Position numbers and translations under genes: made by a program | DNA from: Spinacia oleracea | Lineage: Eukaryota; Streptophyta; Magnoliopsida; Caryophyllales; Amaranthaceae | DNA length: 64,000 bases | Reading direction: 5' to 3' | Assembly: GCF_020520425.1 (NCBI RefSeq) | Contig: NC_079491.1 | Span: forward strand, 22,931,449 to 22,995,448 | The notes under the pieces: model-generated | The model's database searches: none | What the model was told of the DNA's origin: nothing | Seen by the model: the letters and a program-made list of their open reading frames with translations, nothing else | Shown here: positions 24,501 to 37,199 of the stretch, piece after piece | How the letters are laid out: the number at the start of each line of letters is the position of its first letter | How positions within the stretch are numbered: the stretch's first letter is position 1

Positions 24501-25856
24501 TTTTTCTCCATTCACCTTGTTTTATTATCCTTTTCATACAACACCGCGCTACTACACACTGTTTTATTATTCTTTTCTTACAACATTCCACTACTTGCAT
24601 TACTTGATTCTTCATTTCTTACAACATTCTCTTTTTTTTCTTGGTTTATGCGAAAAGTGAAGTGTAACTGTCTTTGTGACGGACGGAGTGTGTTCTTACC
24701 TTGAATGAGAATCTTATGTGATCTATTTGAGTATTCTGTTGAAATATTAACATTTGACTGTAACCCAAACCACCACTCTGTAGTGCTAGTATTTTTTTGA
24801 TTGAGTTTAGAGGCAAGAATTACTTTGTTGCAAGGCATCCATTTACTTTTCTCATTGATAGCTGTAATGGTCTAATTCATCATTATCATTATCATTACCC
24901 CAATGTCTCAAAGAGGCTCCCGCAAGAAGCGGGGTAAGGGGGGGTCGAACGTACACAACCTTACCCCTGCAATTGCAGAGAGGTTGTTTTCAATTGACCC
25001 AAAAGCGATAACGGGACGACAACCGGATGACCATCTTCTACTTCATGGAAAGGAAGCGAAGAGGTTTTAAGAGCCATTTTGATTTAGTCCATTACATCCC
25101 ACAGCCAAAGAACAAATGAATCTTTGGCTCCATCGGAAATGGACAAATTGAGTACATAAAATTTTGTTAGGTGAAATGTTTGGATTTTGAGCTTGTGCAA
25201 TTCCAACAGCCCTCTATATTACTCCATATTTGCTTCCATTTCCGTAGATGTATGGGAGGAGGGGCTGTAAATATTAAATTTTTTGCTTCATCTACCTAAA
25301 TGAAGTTTCTCTTTGATACATCCACTTCTCTTGCAGGCTGGATTCTTGGATGGGATTACAAATATAGTTCCAGGTATCATTTCGTCATAACTTGTTCAGT
25401 TCTTCAGCTTCTTTGGCTTAGTGTTTACGAATCTTTTGTGCAATTGGCACTGGCAATGTTTTATATACCTGAAAAGGAAAAGAGGAAGAATAAGGAGAAA
25501 GGGGGAAAACAAGGGGTAAACCTGGGTGGAAAATGGGTTCAAACTACTCCTAAATCGTGACAGAAATGTCACTAATCAAGTAGCAACTAGAAAGTGACTT
25601 GGTAAAACAATACTTGGTATTACTTTACGTCTTTGACGAAAAATATGGATTTTACATGCCATCTGTCATTAATGTTGGTCCTTGTGGCCCTTTGAACCAA
25701 TGATTTCATGATCTTAATTTTAGTGTTGTGTGTTAAACAGCTTTAGTGGGTGTAAACCTCAAGGAGCTTTTAGACAATGCTGCTGATGGGATGCAAGGGT
25801 CACTGTTAGACTTTAATGACAACCTTGGAGACAGGATACAAGTCTTTTTGGAGTAA
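15579..25856 (+). CDS. PEP mutase/isocitrate lyase superfamily protein, plastid-type, long form (502 aa)
   Basis: Eight exons join in frame: 15579-15951, 17807-18018, 18403-18684, 21070-21192, 22494-22644, 23448-23662, 25337-25373 and 25741-25856. All have GT-AG borders; the sum is 1509 nt. Residues 1-70 are Ser/Ala/Arg-rich with few acids, like a plastid transit peptide. The catalytic barrel follows. GDGDNGYGN puts likely Mg2+ ligands at D164 and D166, and ILEDQ puts one at E193; the 27-residue spacing from D166 to E193 is that of PEP mutase. SPKACGHTRG has the C-G-H active-site loop at 201-203. Relatives are annotated as carboxyvinyl-carboxyphosphonate phosphorylmutase or dimethylmalate lyase-like; the substrate cannot be told. 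About 130 C-terminal residues (from about 372 to LGDRIQVFLE) extend beyond the usual barrel, as I recall for Arabidopsis At2g43180. Start chosen as the first in-frame ATG; ATG at the MTAAAPAAAK segment is an alternative. Confidence 0.92.
16320..17290 (+). mobile_element. Decayed RTE-like LINE (reverse transcriptase region) in intron 1
   Basis: Broken plus-strand frames resemble the LINE reverse transcriptase of the RTE type. In order they give: KGITRKYINLVKASYQG; KIGLNQGFASSPFLF (the LxQGxxxSPxLF motif); LDELSQF; a worn FADDIVL-like stretch; an EYMGC/GSEYLG-like stretch; MCMFELDLWEHFK; and near the end LKKGTFVDDRRPQK. Frames shift repeatedly and several stops are present, so it is long dead. 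The upstream endonuclease and the tail were not identified. It lies in the same orientation as the host gene. Confidence 0.6.
18685..21069. other. Intron 3 of the lyase gene
   Basis: 2.4 kb with valid donor (GTGAGA) and acceptor. I see no conserved frame. Parts around 19360-20070 look like worn repeat sequence but could not be assigned to a family. Confidence 0.5.
24378..24690. mobile_element. Stowaway-like MITE in intron 6 of the lyase gene
   Basis: The left end TTCCCTCTGTTCACAAAGAT then TGTTA is the inverse, with gaps, of the right end TAACTGTCTTTGTGACGGAC then GGAGTG. The interior is T-rich with repeated TTTTCTTACAACATTC words. TA is present at the left border. Confidence 0.55.
24874..25040 (-). 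mobile_element. SINE-like element in intron 6
   Basis: On the minus strand the sequence contains ACAACCTCTCTGCAATTGCA, GGGGTAAGGTTGTGTACG and TTACCCCGCTTCTTGCGGGA, and ends in a (GATAAT)n tail next to 24874. The block with GGTAAGG-TGCGTACG, TTACCCC and GCGGGAGCC is a recurrent 3' module of plant SINEs. The tRNA-like head was not clearly seen, so the 5' border (about 25040) is approximate. Confidence 0.5.
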
Positions 25857-27545
25857 CTTGAGAAATTTGGAAAGGTAAGTAACTTAAGAAACAATATGAA
25901 AAACATCATTATAGAAGCTGATATCATACCATACACTTTAATAGTTGGTATTGTTTATGAATTTATCCCAAGATGCAGCAGTTCATGAAGTCCTGATATC
26001 TAGCTGTAGCAGTCACATGAAGCCATTAGCAAGCAGTTTTGTCGATTGTTGAAAAATATTCTTGGTATCTCCCTCTTTCACCTTCTGTGGTGATTTTGTA
26101 AAGACATATTGAGACGACAGATTCTTGCATGTATTACTAGGATCCTGAACTGTTGTAAGTTCAAAGTGTAATTGTAGTGGGCAAAGCATCAATCAATAAA
26201 TGTATACGGTCTTCTGAATAAGCATGCGAAAAATGTTCAATAAATGTGTACAGTTTTCTGTTGCGATGAACTGATATGACCTTGCCCTTTTCGCCCGTCA
26301 TCTCCTCCATCAAACCATTCACTAATGTAATCTAGATAAAGCTAAGTAGGCAATGTAGCTCGCCTATTGAACTTGGAAACCAAGTTTCAGATTCATGTAT
26401 GTTAACACAGTTGTTTACTGATGAATGAAAAAACATTTTATATGTAAAATAGACAAATTAAAGGTGTACTACGTAGTAATTATTCGAAATTATTTTCAAT
26501 GATGGTGAGAAAAATAAATTTTCTTGCAATCACTTGTTATAAAAATTTAGCAAATAACATAAAACAAATTAGCAAATAACATAAAACGTGTGAAAATAGT
26601 ATCAATAGTAGCACACATTGATCCTATCCAACTTAAATATATTCAAGTAGAGTCAAAATGCATAAACTTTTCCCGTCAAAAAAAAAAAAGTTAGTGGTCG
26701 TGATGGGTAAATAAAATACTTTTAGTAATGATAGTCTCTTTCCATAGTTGTTCACTTGTATAGTTGTGTGCCAATTTTTCCAAATGGCCAGAGAAAAAAA
26801 AAATTGTATCACTTACTTCGAAATGGAGGGAGTAAAAGATACATCCCATTCCAATTTTTTGAACCAAATCACCCTAACTGTCCTACAGTTTTCAAGCCCT
26901 TGTATCGTATGCAGAGACTTCTCCTATCCCCCTTATTCGGCTATTCCCCTAAAATTAAATAAAAAAGGAAACAATAGAGATAGTAATCATCCATTGCAAC
27001 GGTTGTTTCTACAACCATTGTTGATCTTAATAGCAAACACCACATAACAGAAGCAAGTTCAGCAGGAAAATGTAGTTACAATTCACAGCCAAGTCGACAA
27101 CGGAACAATTTTCTTCGTTAATAAGTTTTATTGTCTGACTGGGAAACCACATCTCAATATTATGTGATCCAAGAATATAACAAATACTATGAAGCCTGAG
27201 GGAGGCTAACTCTCACCATACAAAAAAATAATATAATAATAATAATAATAACAAAACTCAATCAAACAGATTTGGACTTCCCTGTCTCTCTATTCTCTAA
27301 TATAAGTGTATAACAAAGTGAATCCTTGATGCCATCAGAGGGAAGTGAGTACAGTTGTTGCCAGCATCAAACAGTGAAAATGAGAAATCCTGTATGAGAA
27401 TTGAGAATAGAGGGGATTCTCATGGCTATTAACTTCTCACCAGCTATTCAAGCTCGTACAACTTCACAGAAACAATAACTGCACGTATCAACAGAATACC
27501 CAATCGCTTCGGAATTGCAGATGTATACAGAGAAGAAGACTACAG
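25857..27545. other. Convergent intergenic region
   Basis: 3' flanks of the lyase gene (plus) and the epsin gene (minus). AATAAA-type words near 26195-26240 may serve lyase polyadenylation. A MITE-like end (CTTCGAAATGGAGGGAGTAA) lies at about 26816, without a recognised partner. No gene is seen. Confidence 0.45.
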
Positions 27546-30500
27546 TCATCGATATGAACCACCATATGGTTGTTGTGGATAGCCACCTCTTCCCATCATA
27601 GGATTATAATTGTTCATGTTTGGTCCAGGGGCTAAACCGTTGGGTTGTTGCATCGATACTCCTTGACCCATACCCATATTCATTCCCATGTTCATGCCCA
27701 TTCCACCGCCCATGCCCATGCCCATGCCCATACCCATTGGCTGTTGATTCATAGACCCGTAACTTCCCATACCCATACCAACACCAGGTCCACCAGGACC
27801 ACCACCCATACCCACACCCATGCCAGAACCCATCATGGCGTTAGGCGAAGGCCTCACCACAGCCCCACCAGCACGACCCATTCCAGAACCAGATCCCATG
27901 GCCTTGCCCATGGTGATATTGGAAGTTGCTGGAGTTGCACTAGGCTTCTCCATCCTCTTTTCCTTGCGATTAAGGGATTCAAAATCAATACCTATGTCTG
28001 ATAACGGATTAATTTTAGCTGCAAAAACAGGCAAATCTTTTTTAGTACATAGAAAAAGATATATAGATGACATATTGAACTTAAGAAATCCAGTGCATAA
28101 TTTACTTACATCCAGAAATGTTGAGGTTAACTAAACCTTTGCTCAATGTATCAGCCCAAACTGCGGACTTAGGCTCAAACTTCTTAGCAGGTTGTTGTGG
28201 AACAAGGGCCAATGGACCTGCAGAACTTGAGGAAGCTAATTGTGAAGATTGCGGGATTGTAGCACCAGATTGTGGAAGAAAATCACCCATGAAATTATTG
28301 TTTTGATGACTTAATGCTCCAGCTGGTGCCTGAGGTGCTAAACTTGAACTTAAAGCGGGGGGTGGAGCGGAGTAGGGAAGCGAGTAATGGTGGCTGGCAG
28401 CCGAGTTCTGAGAAGGAACTTGGGAAAATGGTGTTGATGTTGGTCCTGCTTCGGTCATAAAACCAACGCCTGCTGAAGTGTGAGATGTTGGAGGAAAAGC
28501 TGCTTGTGAACCACTTGGAGTATGCATGCCCGAAGAAGTGGGATAAGGTCCAACAGAAGCCGTCGGGGGAAGAGGTCCAGAAGGAGGTAAAATACCAGCA
28601 AGTATATCATCATCGTGCATAGATTGTGGCTCTTGAGGCAAATATTGCAGACTTGATGGAGTTTGTACGTTGGGATTGAAAGTTAAACCTGAAAAACCGT
28701 CTGCAAACCCCACATTCGGAGCTGTAGGATATGAATGCTCTGAAGGATTCACATCAGGCTGGAAAGGCGAGGGGGAGGCAAAATTTTGGGGTTGAGTTGG
28801 TGCCTCATCTGACGGAAAGGCCTTGAAAGGCGAATCTCCAAATGGATCTTCGAAAGACTGTCATCACAAAAACTATGTTAAAAAATGATTTAATCAAGTA
28901 AAGCTTAACTAAAATGTGAAGATCATTTTAGGACAAAGATCAAGTATATTTGTTAAACGCCAAATACAAATTCGAACTGTCTCGAAAAAGAAAAGAAAAA
29001 CAGACTATAGATTGATTAGACAGAAAAATGAGGAAAGGTAATGAAGTGTAAGTTCTTTTGGGGACACCCGGCAATGGGAAGTGTGAAGTTGATTTTTGGG
29101 ACAGGAAGTATTGTAGAAAACATATCCAGAGGGAATCAGTGCTCAAAATGTAAATGTCTTGAGACACATTAACAATACAGTAGGAAGTCAAATTCAATTA
29201 CACAAATCTCCAACACTAAAAGTTGTGCATTTATCAAAAAAAAATTGAAAGCAATGCTGCTTAACTTCCCTTTATACAGTTAGATTCGAAGGATATCTCA
29301 AACTCTTATTGACTTCTGGAATGAGATCAATCTTATAGAAAAATGTGTGGGTCCATTCACAAATCCACTAAATGTTTACCTGGTTAACAACATTAGTCTC
29401 TGATGTTGCAGTGAAGGAGGGATTAGAAGCAGTGTTTCCAGAATCAGATTGAAAGTCTGAAATGTCAGATGGAGCTGGCATGATTGCTAACGGACTGGGT
29501 GAAAATGCATCAGAAAGAGACCCAAACAAGTCCATCTCGACAGTGTTTGATGATGTAGTTGGTGCAGCTGTTGCAAAAAGAGAAGAATAATATAACTCTT
29601 CATGATAATTGACCGTAAGACCAACCAATATGCATGGTCATTAATAAGTGTGCGCTTTGGCAGATGTAAAATGGGAATTTTATAGGCACCAGGACTCCAA
29701 AATCCAAATAGTGTTTTCTAAAAACAAGACATTTCACATTGGACACATACAACACATAGCTAATTGATACTCCCTTCATCCCAAAAAGTTGTAAGACTTT
29801 GAAGACAGGGTAAAATATTACTGCATTATATTCCATTGATTACTCGCATTTAGTGCTCACATACATCTTGTTTATGCACCAATCTAGTGAAATTTAACCA
29901 TGGTTCGGATGGCTATAGATATAAAATGTTACATCTTATTTGGGACTGACGAAATGCATTAAAGCTGTCAATGTCAGCACTGATAGAAATATCAGAATAT
30001 ACCAATAAGGCATCTTCTAAGACATGATTACATGAATGCAGTTATTAACTTTATTGGGTACCTGGAACAGAACCACGAGGATCAAATTCATCAAAAGCAT
30101 CAGCTTCCATATTTGGATGAGATGGAACACCGTTCTCAGGAGTTACTTGAATAGGATTAACAATATTAGCAGGAGATGATGATTGAGGAGTGGAGTTAGT
30201 AACGGGGGATGATGACTGAAGAGCAGCATTTACAGTGGGAGGAGATGATTGAGGGGCTGACGCAGCTGGTGCTTCTCCATCCCTACAAGAGGGGAAAAAA
30301 AGGTTTGGCAACTTCAAAATGAAATGTATATAATATATCAAAATTTGTGGCGCGCAATACCTGTCACTGTAAGTAGGGCTTCTAGAAACACCCACAGCTT
30401 CTTCATAGCTTGGAGGAGCACCAATATTTTGTTCAGAAAACTTACGCTCAATTGTCCTGCAAAACGAACCGACGCACCGCACCACAAGGTGGGGAAAGGA

Positions 30501-31818
30501 AGCCAATAATATCAAGTTACGGAAAAGGAAAATAAAATTGATTTCATAGCATTCGAAGTTGAAGAACAAAAAAGGAGTTAAAATCAACATTCACTGTGAA
30601 ATGAAACTGAATAGGCAACTAATATACCTTCCATCCGTATGATCTTCTGCTTTACCAGTACTTCCTCTGCAGCAGGAAAAGAAGTTACTTAGCAATTTCA
30701 TCAGAATGCTTCATATAGCTAGGACTTTAGAAACTAACATACCGAGCTGAATGACGGTCATCATCATTGTAAGCACGATCTCCATCTCTGTCAGAACTCC
30801 TACCCCTTGATCCATACTGATAGTCATCAACACTTCGAGCTCTTCCCCTGGAGTCATCATCCCCATACCTATCTCTCCCATATTGTTCCTCAGATTCTCT
30901 CCCATAACGATCTCCCTCTCTACTATAGGAGTCCCCATACCTTTCATCATCTCTAGAGCCCCATTCTCTTTCCCTTCCATAACCATTGCGTTCATCTTGT
31001 CCTTCATACCGATCATCGCCGTATCCTCCTGAACCAGGTCGATACATTCCACCCACTGCAGATGTGTTGCGAAACCTATAGAATGATTCAATTTAGTTAT
31101 ACACGTAAGCATACAAAATTGTCTAAAAGCAGCTAAGCAAAATAACCACCCTGGTAGAACAAACACAATTTCCACCCAGCGGTGGGCATTTATACATACA
31201 CTGTAATTTAATTAAGACAGTAGCTGAAGATAGAGTGACCACCATACAACTTGTAAGCCATTTTAACCATACATGATATCTGGACTCGTTGACGACGAAA
31301 GAGAATAAATATATATATTTATTATTTCAAACTATCATAGACAGCCAGTCATATTATTATTTTCAGCCCGATATAAAGCCCATACCAAGAGCGCTTGCTG
31401 ACTGCCTCATATTAGTTATACCCTAGCAGTTACGTGCGAACAAAGTAAATAGGTCATTGATTTATCACAGCCTGTCAGCTTCCACTGGGGGAAGAGATAC
31501 TATGCATCACCAGCCGCATAAAGGCAGGAGAGAAAAGCACGAAAACAGACACCGGCGGAGGCAACCAGAGTTCCGACCATCTCATCAATCTTCCAAGGAC
31601 AGATTCACATCCAGATTTCCCTTCCTTTACTCAGATTCTTGGTTTGTATGGAGAGTCGTATCCAAGTGCTAACTGACGTACCCGACGGGGAGCAGTGTCG
31701 ATTTCTATTGACACTGGCACGACGGAAAATTCCCGTGTCCGAGTAACATAGTCCATATCTCAGTACGTAAAATATTTCAAAGTGAACATAAAACTTCACC
31801 AAATACAAAAAAGCTGAT

Positions 31819-31875
<57 letters not shown>

Positions 31876-34809
31876 GAGAGATGTGGAAAAGAGATATCTA
31901 GTAGTTAAGTTGAAAACGGTGACTACTTCAGAATTTTGCACAGCTTCAAGTGCCTAAAACGAATTCCAAGGAGTATAAAAATATAAGTACCTAGGGAAGG
32001 GCTGTGTTGGAGGGTGGGGGTAAGTTGGAGGGTTGGGGTGGGGGAGTTCACATAAAACTCGCAGAAAGCATGAATACGTAAGGCCCTGGCACTATTGACC
32101 TGCAGTAGCACAATCGCAACTGACAACTTGTCCTAAAACAGCTAGAATCACCAGATATTTAAACCAGCAGGAAAGAGACAGCAAGTCAGCAAACATATAC
32201 CCTCCAGAGTGAGTTGCTTTTGCATCCAAGAAATAATTTTCATTCTCCACCCAAATCTATAATCACCAGCTTTAACATTACCATAAGAAGAGCAGCTACA
32301 TTTTTCACATCCATGTATTAGGTGCTCACTCATACCAGGGAGAAACTAGCAAAGCAAACTTGGAAACCATGAGAAAATGTCTTCCAGGAATCCAGGGTAA
32401 ATTTTACATGGAAATCTTTCCACATCCAGAAATCTTTTTTGTTTTGTTTAATGATTAGCATAGGAGCATTATCTGTTAAATCAGGAACAGTTATTAAGAA
32501 GTATAATAATACCCAAGATTTTTCCAAACCTTCAACAGCTAAAAATTTCCATGTCACAAGGTTTGATCATTCCAAGATTTCGAAAGACTACAATTTCAAC
32601 CTCTATATTCAACATTGAAACAAAGAAAAGCTTCATTAATATAAACATTTTGTATAAAAGCACATTCAAGGGTAGCACAAAGCATTTGTAAGAACATCAA
32701 GCAGCATTGACCACACAACAACTGAACTTCAATGAACATTGTTTTAGGAGCAGAGTTGACCATGAATCTTCATGCAAAAGTATCCCACAGAAATAGAAGA
32801 CACTGAAAAATAGAACTCACTTATCCCTATTAGAAGCAGCCTTTTGCCGAACTTCTAGTATCCTTTCTTTGTCATTCACTAATTGTACAAGGCTCTGAGA
32901 TTTCCTTCGCACGTTGTTTCCTTGATCCCTCCCACTGGAGTCAATGTATTGAAAATCGGACAATGTCTACAGAAAGAAGTTCAGAGCAAAACACACAAGT
33001 AAGAGAGACCCTCTATTGATAAAGATCGACACGATCAAAGTGAAAAACAGTGGATATAAAAGACTTGAAGATTGAATGTTTACTGATATTTGGTAAGCAT
33101 GTTCTTTTATTTCATCTATAACACGCTCAGACCCATGTGCCACCAAGTACTCCAAAACTGTCAAAGCCTGAAAACATCAATTATGGATACAGGATTCAGT
33201 CAATGCAATAAATAGAAACTAAAATTAGATCAAGCAGCAGCATTAGAAAGATATATTATTTGACCTTTTAACGTCACCATTTTTACTCTTCAGCTTGAAC
33301 ATTCAGTATCTAAATCTAATACATAAAAAAGGAGAAAATAGGATGATCAAACCCTAGAGCGTTAAAAAAAAAGCTCTCATCTGCTTTACTTCTTTCCCTT
33401 TTATGTTGACACTATCACCTATTTTCAAATACTGAAATACACAAGCACAATTCTCCTCTATCCCCCAACTCCATCCTTTTCCCTCTCTTGTGCTAAGAAG
33501 TATCCAAGGCCGCAACCAATGTTTCACAATTCACTAGTTCACCTCTTACATGTCAGCCTCCCCTCTGTAAATGATGTAATCCAAAGTCCGGTAATATAGT
33601 GAAAAAACACACTCATAGTTTCCTAATTGTAGCAGAAAGTGAGTCAAAACTCAAAATACTAACTTCCAATCGTTAGGTACTCAATTGACTTAACAACCAA
33701 CACTAATGCACAGGCCAATTGTCCGTTATTTCAATCTACAAAGTTTGACTTCCACGCTTGCCAACGTACCACTTTAACCATTAATATCTACAAAAAAAAA
33801 AAGTTGATGCTTTGAAAATAAATCTAAAGAGATCCAATCTAAAGAGATCCAGCATGGCTATGCTTTTCCTGACATATAAATCACCAAACTCCGAAGATGG
33901 TCAAAGTGGCGTACGTGAATAGTGCAAAAGTACAAAGTGTAACAATTAAAAAATACAGAGGCAGTACAAATTTTTTAAAAAAAAATTGTATTTGGCAAAT
34001 TCCGCACCTTATAAACATGCCGCCAGTTCTTGCCGGTATCATTTAACCTCCTCCATAATACTGCCATGATCATTTGGTATTCATGACTGCATAAGTATGC
34101 AAAATGAACCAAATTTAGCATTATTCAAACAAAGAACACTGAAAAGGAAAATAGAGAGATTTGTCATGCAGTTATGTGACTTACTAATTTCTTGTAGCCC
34201 CTGCTATATCTGCAAGAAGGGATCCATGAGGACCCCAGGACTCATTGCTAGTAGCATCAAGAACCTATAGAAGTCATGAAGCCAACCAAAGGGTGTCTTG
34301 GTTAGATTTATGTAAAAAACTTTCAGAAACCAAAGGCTCAAATTAGCAACACCTGTATCTGTTAGACTTCCATAGATATGGACTGGACAGAGCTTTAGTG
34401 ATAAAATTTCTAAAAAAAATCGAGGAGAGGGTTTACCTTCTGCTCTACCGAAGGAACTTTAAGAACTTTCTTATTGACCTCCCTCTTTCTGCAAGGGAAA
34501 ACAAAAGTAGCTTATTAGTTAGCATGTGCCACTTGTTACGGAGTACCTGTTATCAAATATTGAAGATCTTGCCCAAATTTTGGCATTAACATAACAAAGA
34601 CTCATAAACAGTGTTCTAGTAATCCACACACCAACCAGCAATTGGCAATGCACATTTATAGGACAAGGGCTGGTATTTAAAGGTGCTATTTAAGTAAGAC
34701 GCCAATGTTTTTTAAAATCTCCAAGGAGCATCTTCATAGAGGAAGCAAGGAAATGGGGTTTCGAAAAAACTTACAAGTCCCGAATAGTTTGGTCAAATGC
34801 CTTCTTCAT
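27546..34809 (-). CDS. EPSIN2: EPSIN2-type ENTH-domain clathrin interactor (857 aa)
   Basis: Thirteen coding exons join in frame (2574 nt): 34775-34809, 34437-34488, 34185-34264, 34008-34086, 33084-33167, 32821-32966, 30743-31075, 30628-30666, 30361-30456, 30062-30282, 29380-29567, 28110-28857 and 27546-28018. Exons 1-6 encode the ENTH domain, which binds phosphoinositides ([67 protein letters not shown]). Exon 7 is an Arg/Asp/Gly/Tyr-rich linker. [15 protein letters not shown] follows. A long Pro/Ser/Gln region carries a DPF motif (about residue 455) and [11 protein letters not shown]. The tail is Met/Gly-rich and ends QPYGGSYR. Plant epsins of this class work in vesicle budding between Golgi, trans-Golgi network and vacuole, with clathrin and adaptor complexes. 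It is close to the remembered Arabidopsis EPSIN2 along its whole length; EPSIN3 is the alternative name. Confidence 0.93.
29767..29957. mobile_element. Small MITE in an EPSIN2 intron
   Basis: The left end CTCCCTTCATCCCAAAAAGT then TGTAAGA is matched by an inverted right end near ATGTTACATCTTATTTGGGA. It is about 190 bp with no coding. Confidence 0.4.
31821..31870. repeat. (AT)n microsatellite
   Basis: An uninterrupted AT dinucleotide run of about 50 bp in the intron between EPSIN2 exons 6 and 7. Confidence 0.95.
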
Positions 34810-36050
34810 TGACATGCTCCAACTCTCTCCCCTTCAACAGACACTGCACAAAATAATCTTCTTAGATACTGTATGCAACAAATGATCATGCAGCCGACCA
34901 CTGAGATCATGCAACAGACCTTGCTAAATGGAAGGTGCTAGAATAACAGACAACAAAAAATACACAAGCACACATACAATGCAGGATTACAAAAAATGTT
35001 GGTGTCCTATCGACATCTCAATTCTCAAAGCAATGATGAAGCATTAGTAAGATAAACAAAATGTTAAAAACAATACCCGCGTAACTAAAACAGCATCCTT
35101 GAGTATTCGTAAAATAGAATTGAATAATTAAAACTTTCCTACAGTATATCTTTTCAACAAAACTCAACTAAACCAAGCTCAATTTGTAGTAACTCAAAAC
35201 ATTTCTAGAACATCAAGCATTACCTAAAAGCCCGGTGATATATCTTCTAGGGACAAAGGACACTCGAAAGAATCCAATCACAATTCTCAATTAAGTTTAA
35301 GTACACAAGCTGAAGTTGATACCCAACAACCTATCCAACAGAATCCAGAAACCTCTATAACAAATCACCGCTATCACGATCCTCACCAGTATCTATCAAA
35401 TTACGACACAATAACACGCTTATGATGATCTGAAATTGCACAAAACGCGTGGATCTTTATCTTAGCTCCTCATCTAAACCATAATTTTACAAGCCACAAT
35501 TCGAATCATTCAAACTCAACCCTAAACCTAAAATGTGAAATTCTCGCACACAATGGGAACATACAATCAAAATTACAGCATCAAAAATAAGCAAATTATA
35601 ACCCAATTAACAAAATGACAAGCAGAATCAAATGCAACATACATATTGCTGATCAACCACAAATTAGAGTAATACCGCAGCAGCAGATTGAGACCAAGTC
35701 TAATTTAAATTTTCCAAACAAAAAACCCAAGAAACTGGATCTAAAAATAGTCAAAGAAATGAAGGAAATTCAGAATTTTGAAAAGTATAAGATCCCAAAA
35801 AAATGCAAAAATAGAATTAAAAAAAAAACGAAAGAAAAGAAGAAGATGAAATAAAGAACCTGAAAGTTTGGTCAGATCTGACTGCTGATGGTAGGAGAGA
35901 GAAATATAGAAATGGGGAAGAAATTTAAATGTGGTGAAAATTAGAAAGAAAAAATATTTAAAAAAGACAATTTTGGGGGTGGAAGAAGAAAAGGAAGAAC
36001 AACTGTGCCTTTTCTTTTTCTTGTTTGTGTGTCTCCCTCCCCTCCCCGAC
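34810..36050 (-). promoter_or_regulatory. EPSIN2 5' untranslated region with a 1-kb leader intron
   Basis: Upstream of the start codon, a short leader (34810-34843) follows an acceptor (TTTTGTGCAG). A donor, CTTTCAG then GTTCTTTATTTC, lies at 35860/35859, giving a leader intron of about 1016 bp with AT-rich sequence. The first exon is the pyrimidine-rich stretch from 35860 to roughly 36050. Its upper limit is a guess, because no clear TATA box was found. Leader introns of this kind often raise expression in plants. Confidence 0.6.
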
Positions 36051-36282
36051 GTTTCTACGAGTTGAGTTGGGGATGAGAGAGAAAATGGACAGAGGAAGAC
36101 AGCTCACCTTGCTACCCCACATTTTTTGGGAATTTATTCTTTTTTCACTTTTTATTATGACAGTATACATTACGTTGTATTGTATGGAATACATCGCCCT
36201 ATTTGAAATGGGTATTCATTTCGGTCATAAGTAACCGATTCACCTGTGTTAAGTGTTCGTTCAGTATAATCATTTTTTCTTG

Positions 36283-36838
36283 GCCAATTTGTTAAAAAGG
36301 ATCTTTTATAACCCAAATTTTGCGAGAAAGGACCTTATATAATTTTTTTTGTGAAATCACACCTTAACGTAAATTTTTTTGCGAGAAAGGACCTTATATA
36401 ATATTTTTTTTGTGAAATCACACCTTAATGTAATTTTTTTTTGCGAAAGACAACCAAAAGTAAATTTCCGGCATTGACTGAGCTTTTTCGGCCATTGACT
36501 TGCACGTGAGAAGCACGTGTGACTTTATTTTGCTAATCACAGCCCAATTTTCCTCCAAAATTCTAAGCTTTAAAACCTAAAGTTGAAAAAAAAAATCGAA
36601 ATAAAGTCAAGTTTGAAAATTCAAGACTCGGGAAAATCAATGTCTTTAGCCAACGTAAGCCACACGTGCTGCTCACGTGCAAATCAATGACCGGAAAAGC
36701 TCAATCAATGCCGGAAACTTCCCTTAGGTCCTTTCTCGCAAAAAATAATAATTTAAGGTGTGTTTTCACAAAAAAAATTATATAAGGTCCTTTCTCGCAA
36801 AATTTGAGTTATAAAAGGTCCTTTTTGACAAATTTGCC
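36283..36838. mobile_element. Large foldback (palindromic) element upstream of EPSIN2
   Basis: The two halves are inverted copies. The left outer arm, TTTTATAACCCAAATTTTGC then GAGAAAGGACC, mirrors the right outer arm, GGTCCTTTCTCGCAAAATTT then GAGTTATAAAAGG. The inner arms also mirror each other (left CCGGCATTGACTGAGC, right GCTCAATCAATGCCGG). Arms are about 240 bp around a short AT-rich centre. Four CACGTG G-box cores lie symmetrically at 36503, 36514, 36663 and 36674. The left arm additionally contains a local direct repeat of GCGAGAAAGGACCTTATATA. It is non-coding; a MITE of foldback or Mutator type is the likeliest class. Confidence 0.75.
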
Positions 36839-37199
36839 TTTTTTCTTATCTATTAAAAAAGGTAGCGTAATTTATTTTAAAAAAAAAAAAAAGGTTGTCT
36901 AACATGTGTTAGGTGTTGGTTTAGTAAGTTTCTTCTTACCTATTAAAAACGATCTCTTCTTCTTGCCTATTGAAAACAAACAAAAAAAACAACATAAGTT
37001 GGTGAAGTTAGTGGGAATTCACCTTGTGACTGTAGGTCATAGGGTCGAGCCTTATCAGCTGCTAAATGTTTGGGAGTGACTCAAGCGAAAACTTATGTAA
37101 CTGAGTTGGTTAACATGTGTAGGCTCTCTTCTTCTTACCTATTAAAAAAATTATTTCGGTCGTATAAATAAGTGCACTATACATTAGTTGAGCGCTAAA

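Noticed and set aside
27645-28001. Plus-strand open frame rich in His, Thr and Ala
   Set aside because: It is the antisense of the Met/Gly-rich end of EPSIN2 and has no codon support of its own.
35615-35854. 79-codon Lys-rich plus-strand frame
   Set aside because: It lies in the EPSIN2 leader intron region and is A-rich low-complexity sequence.
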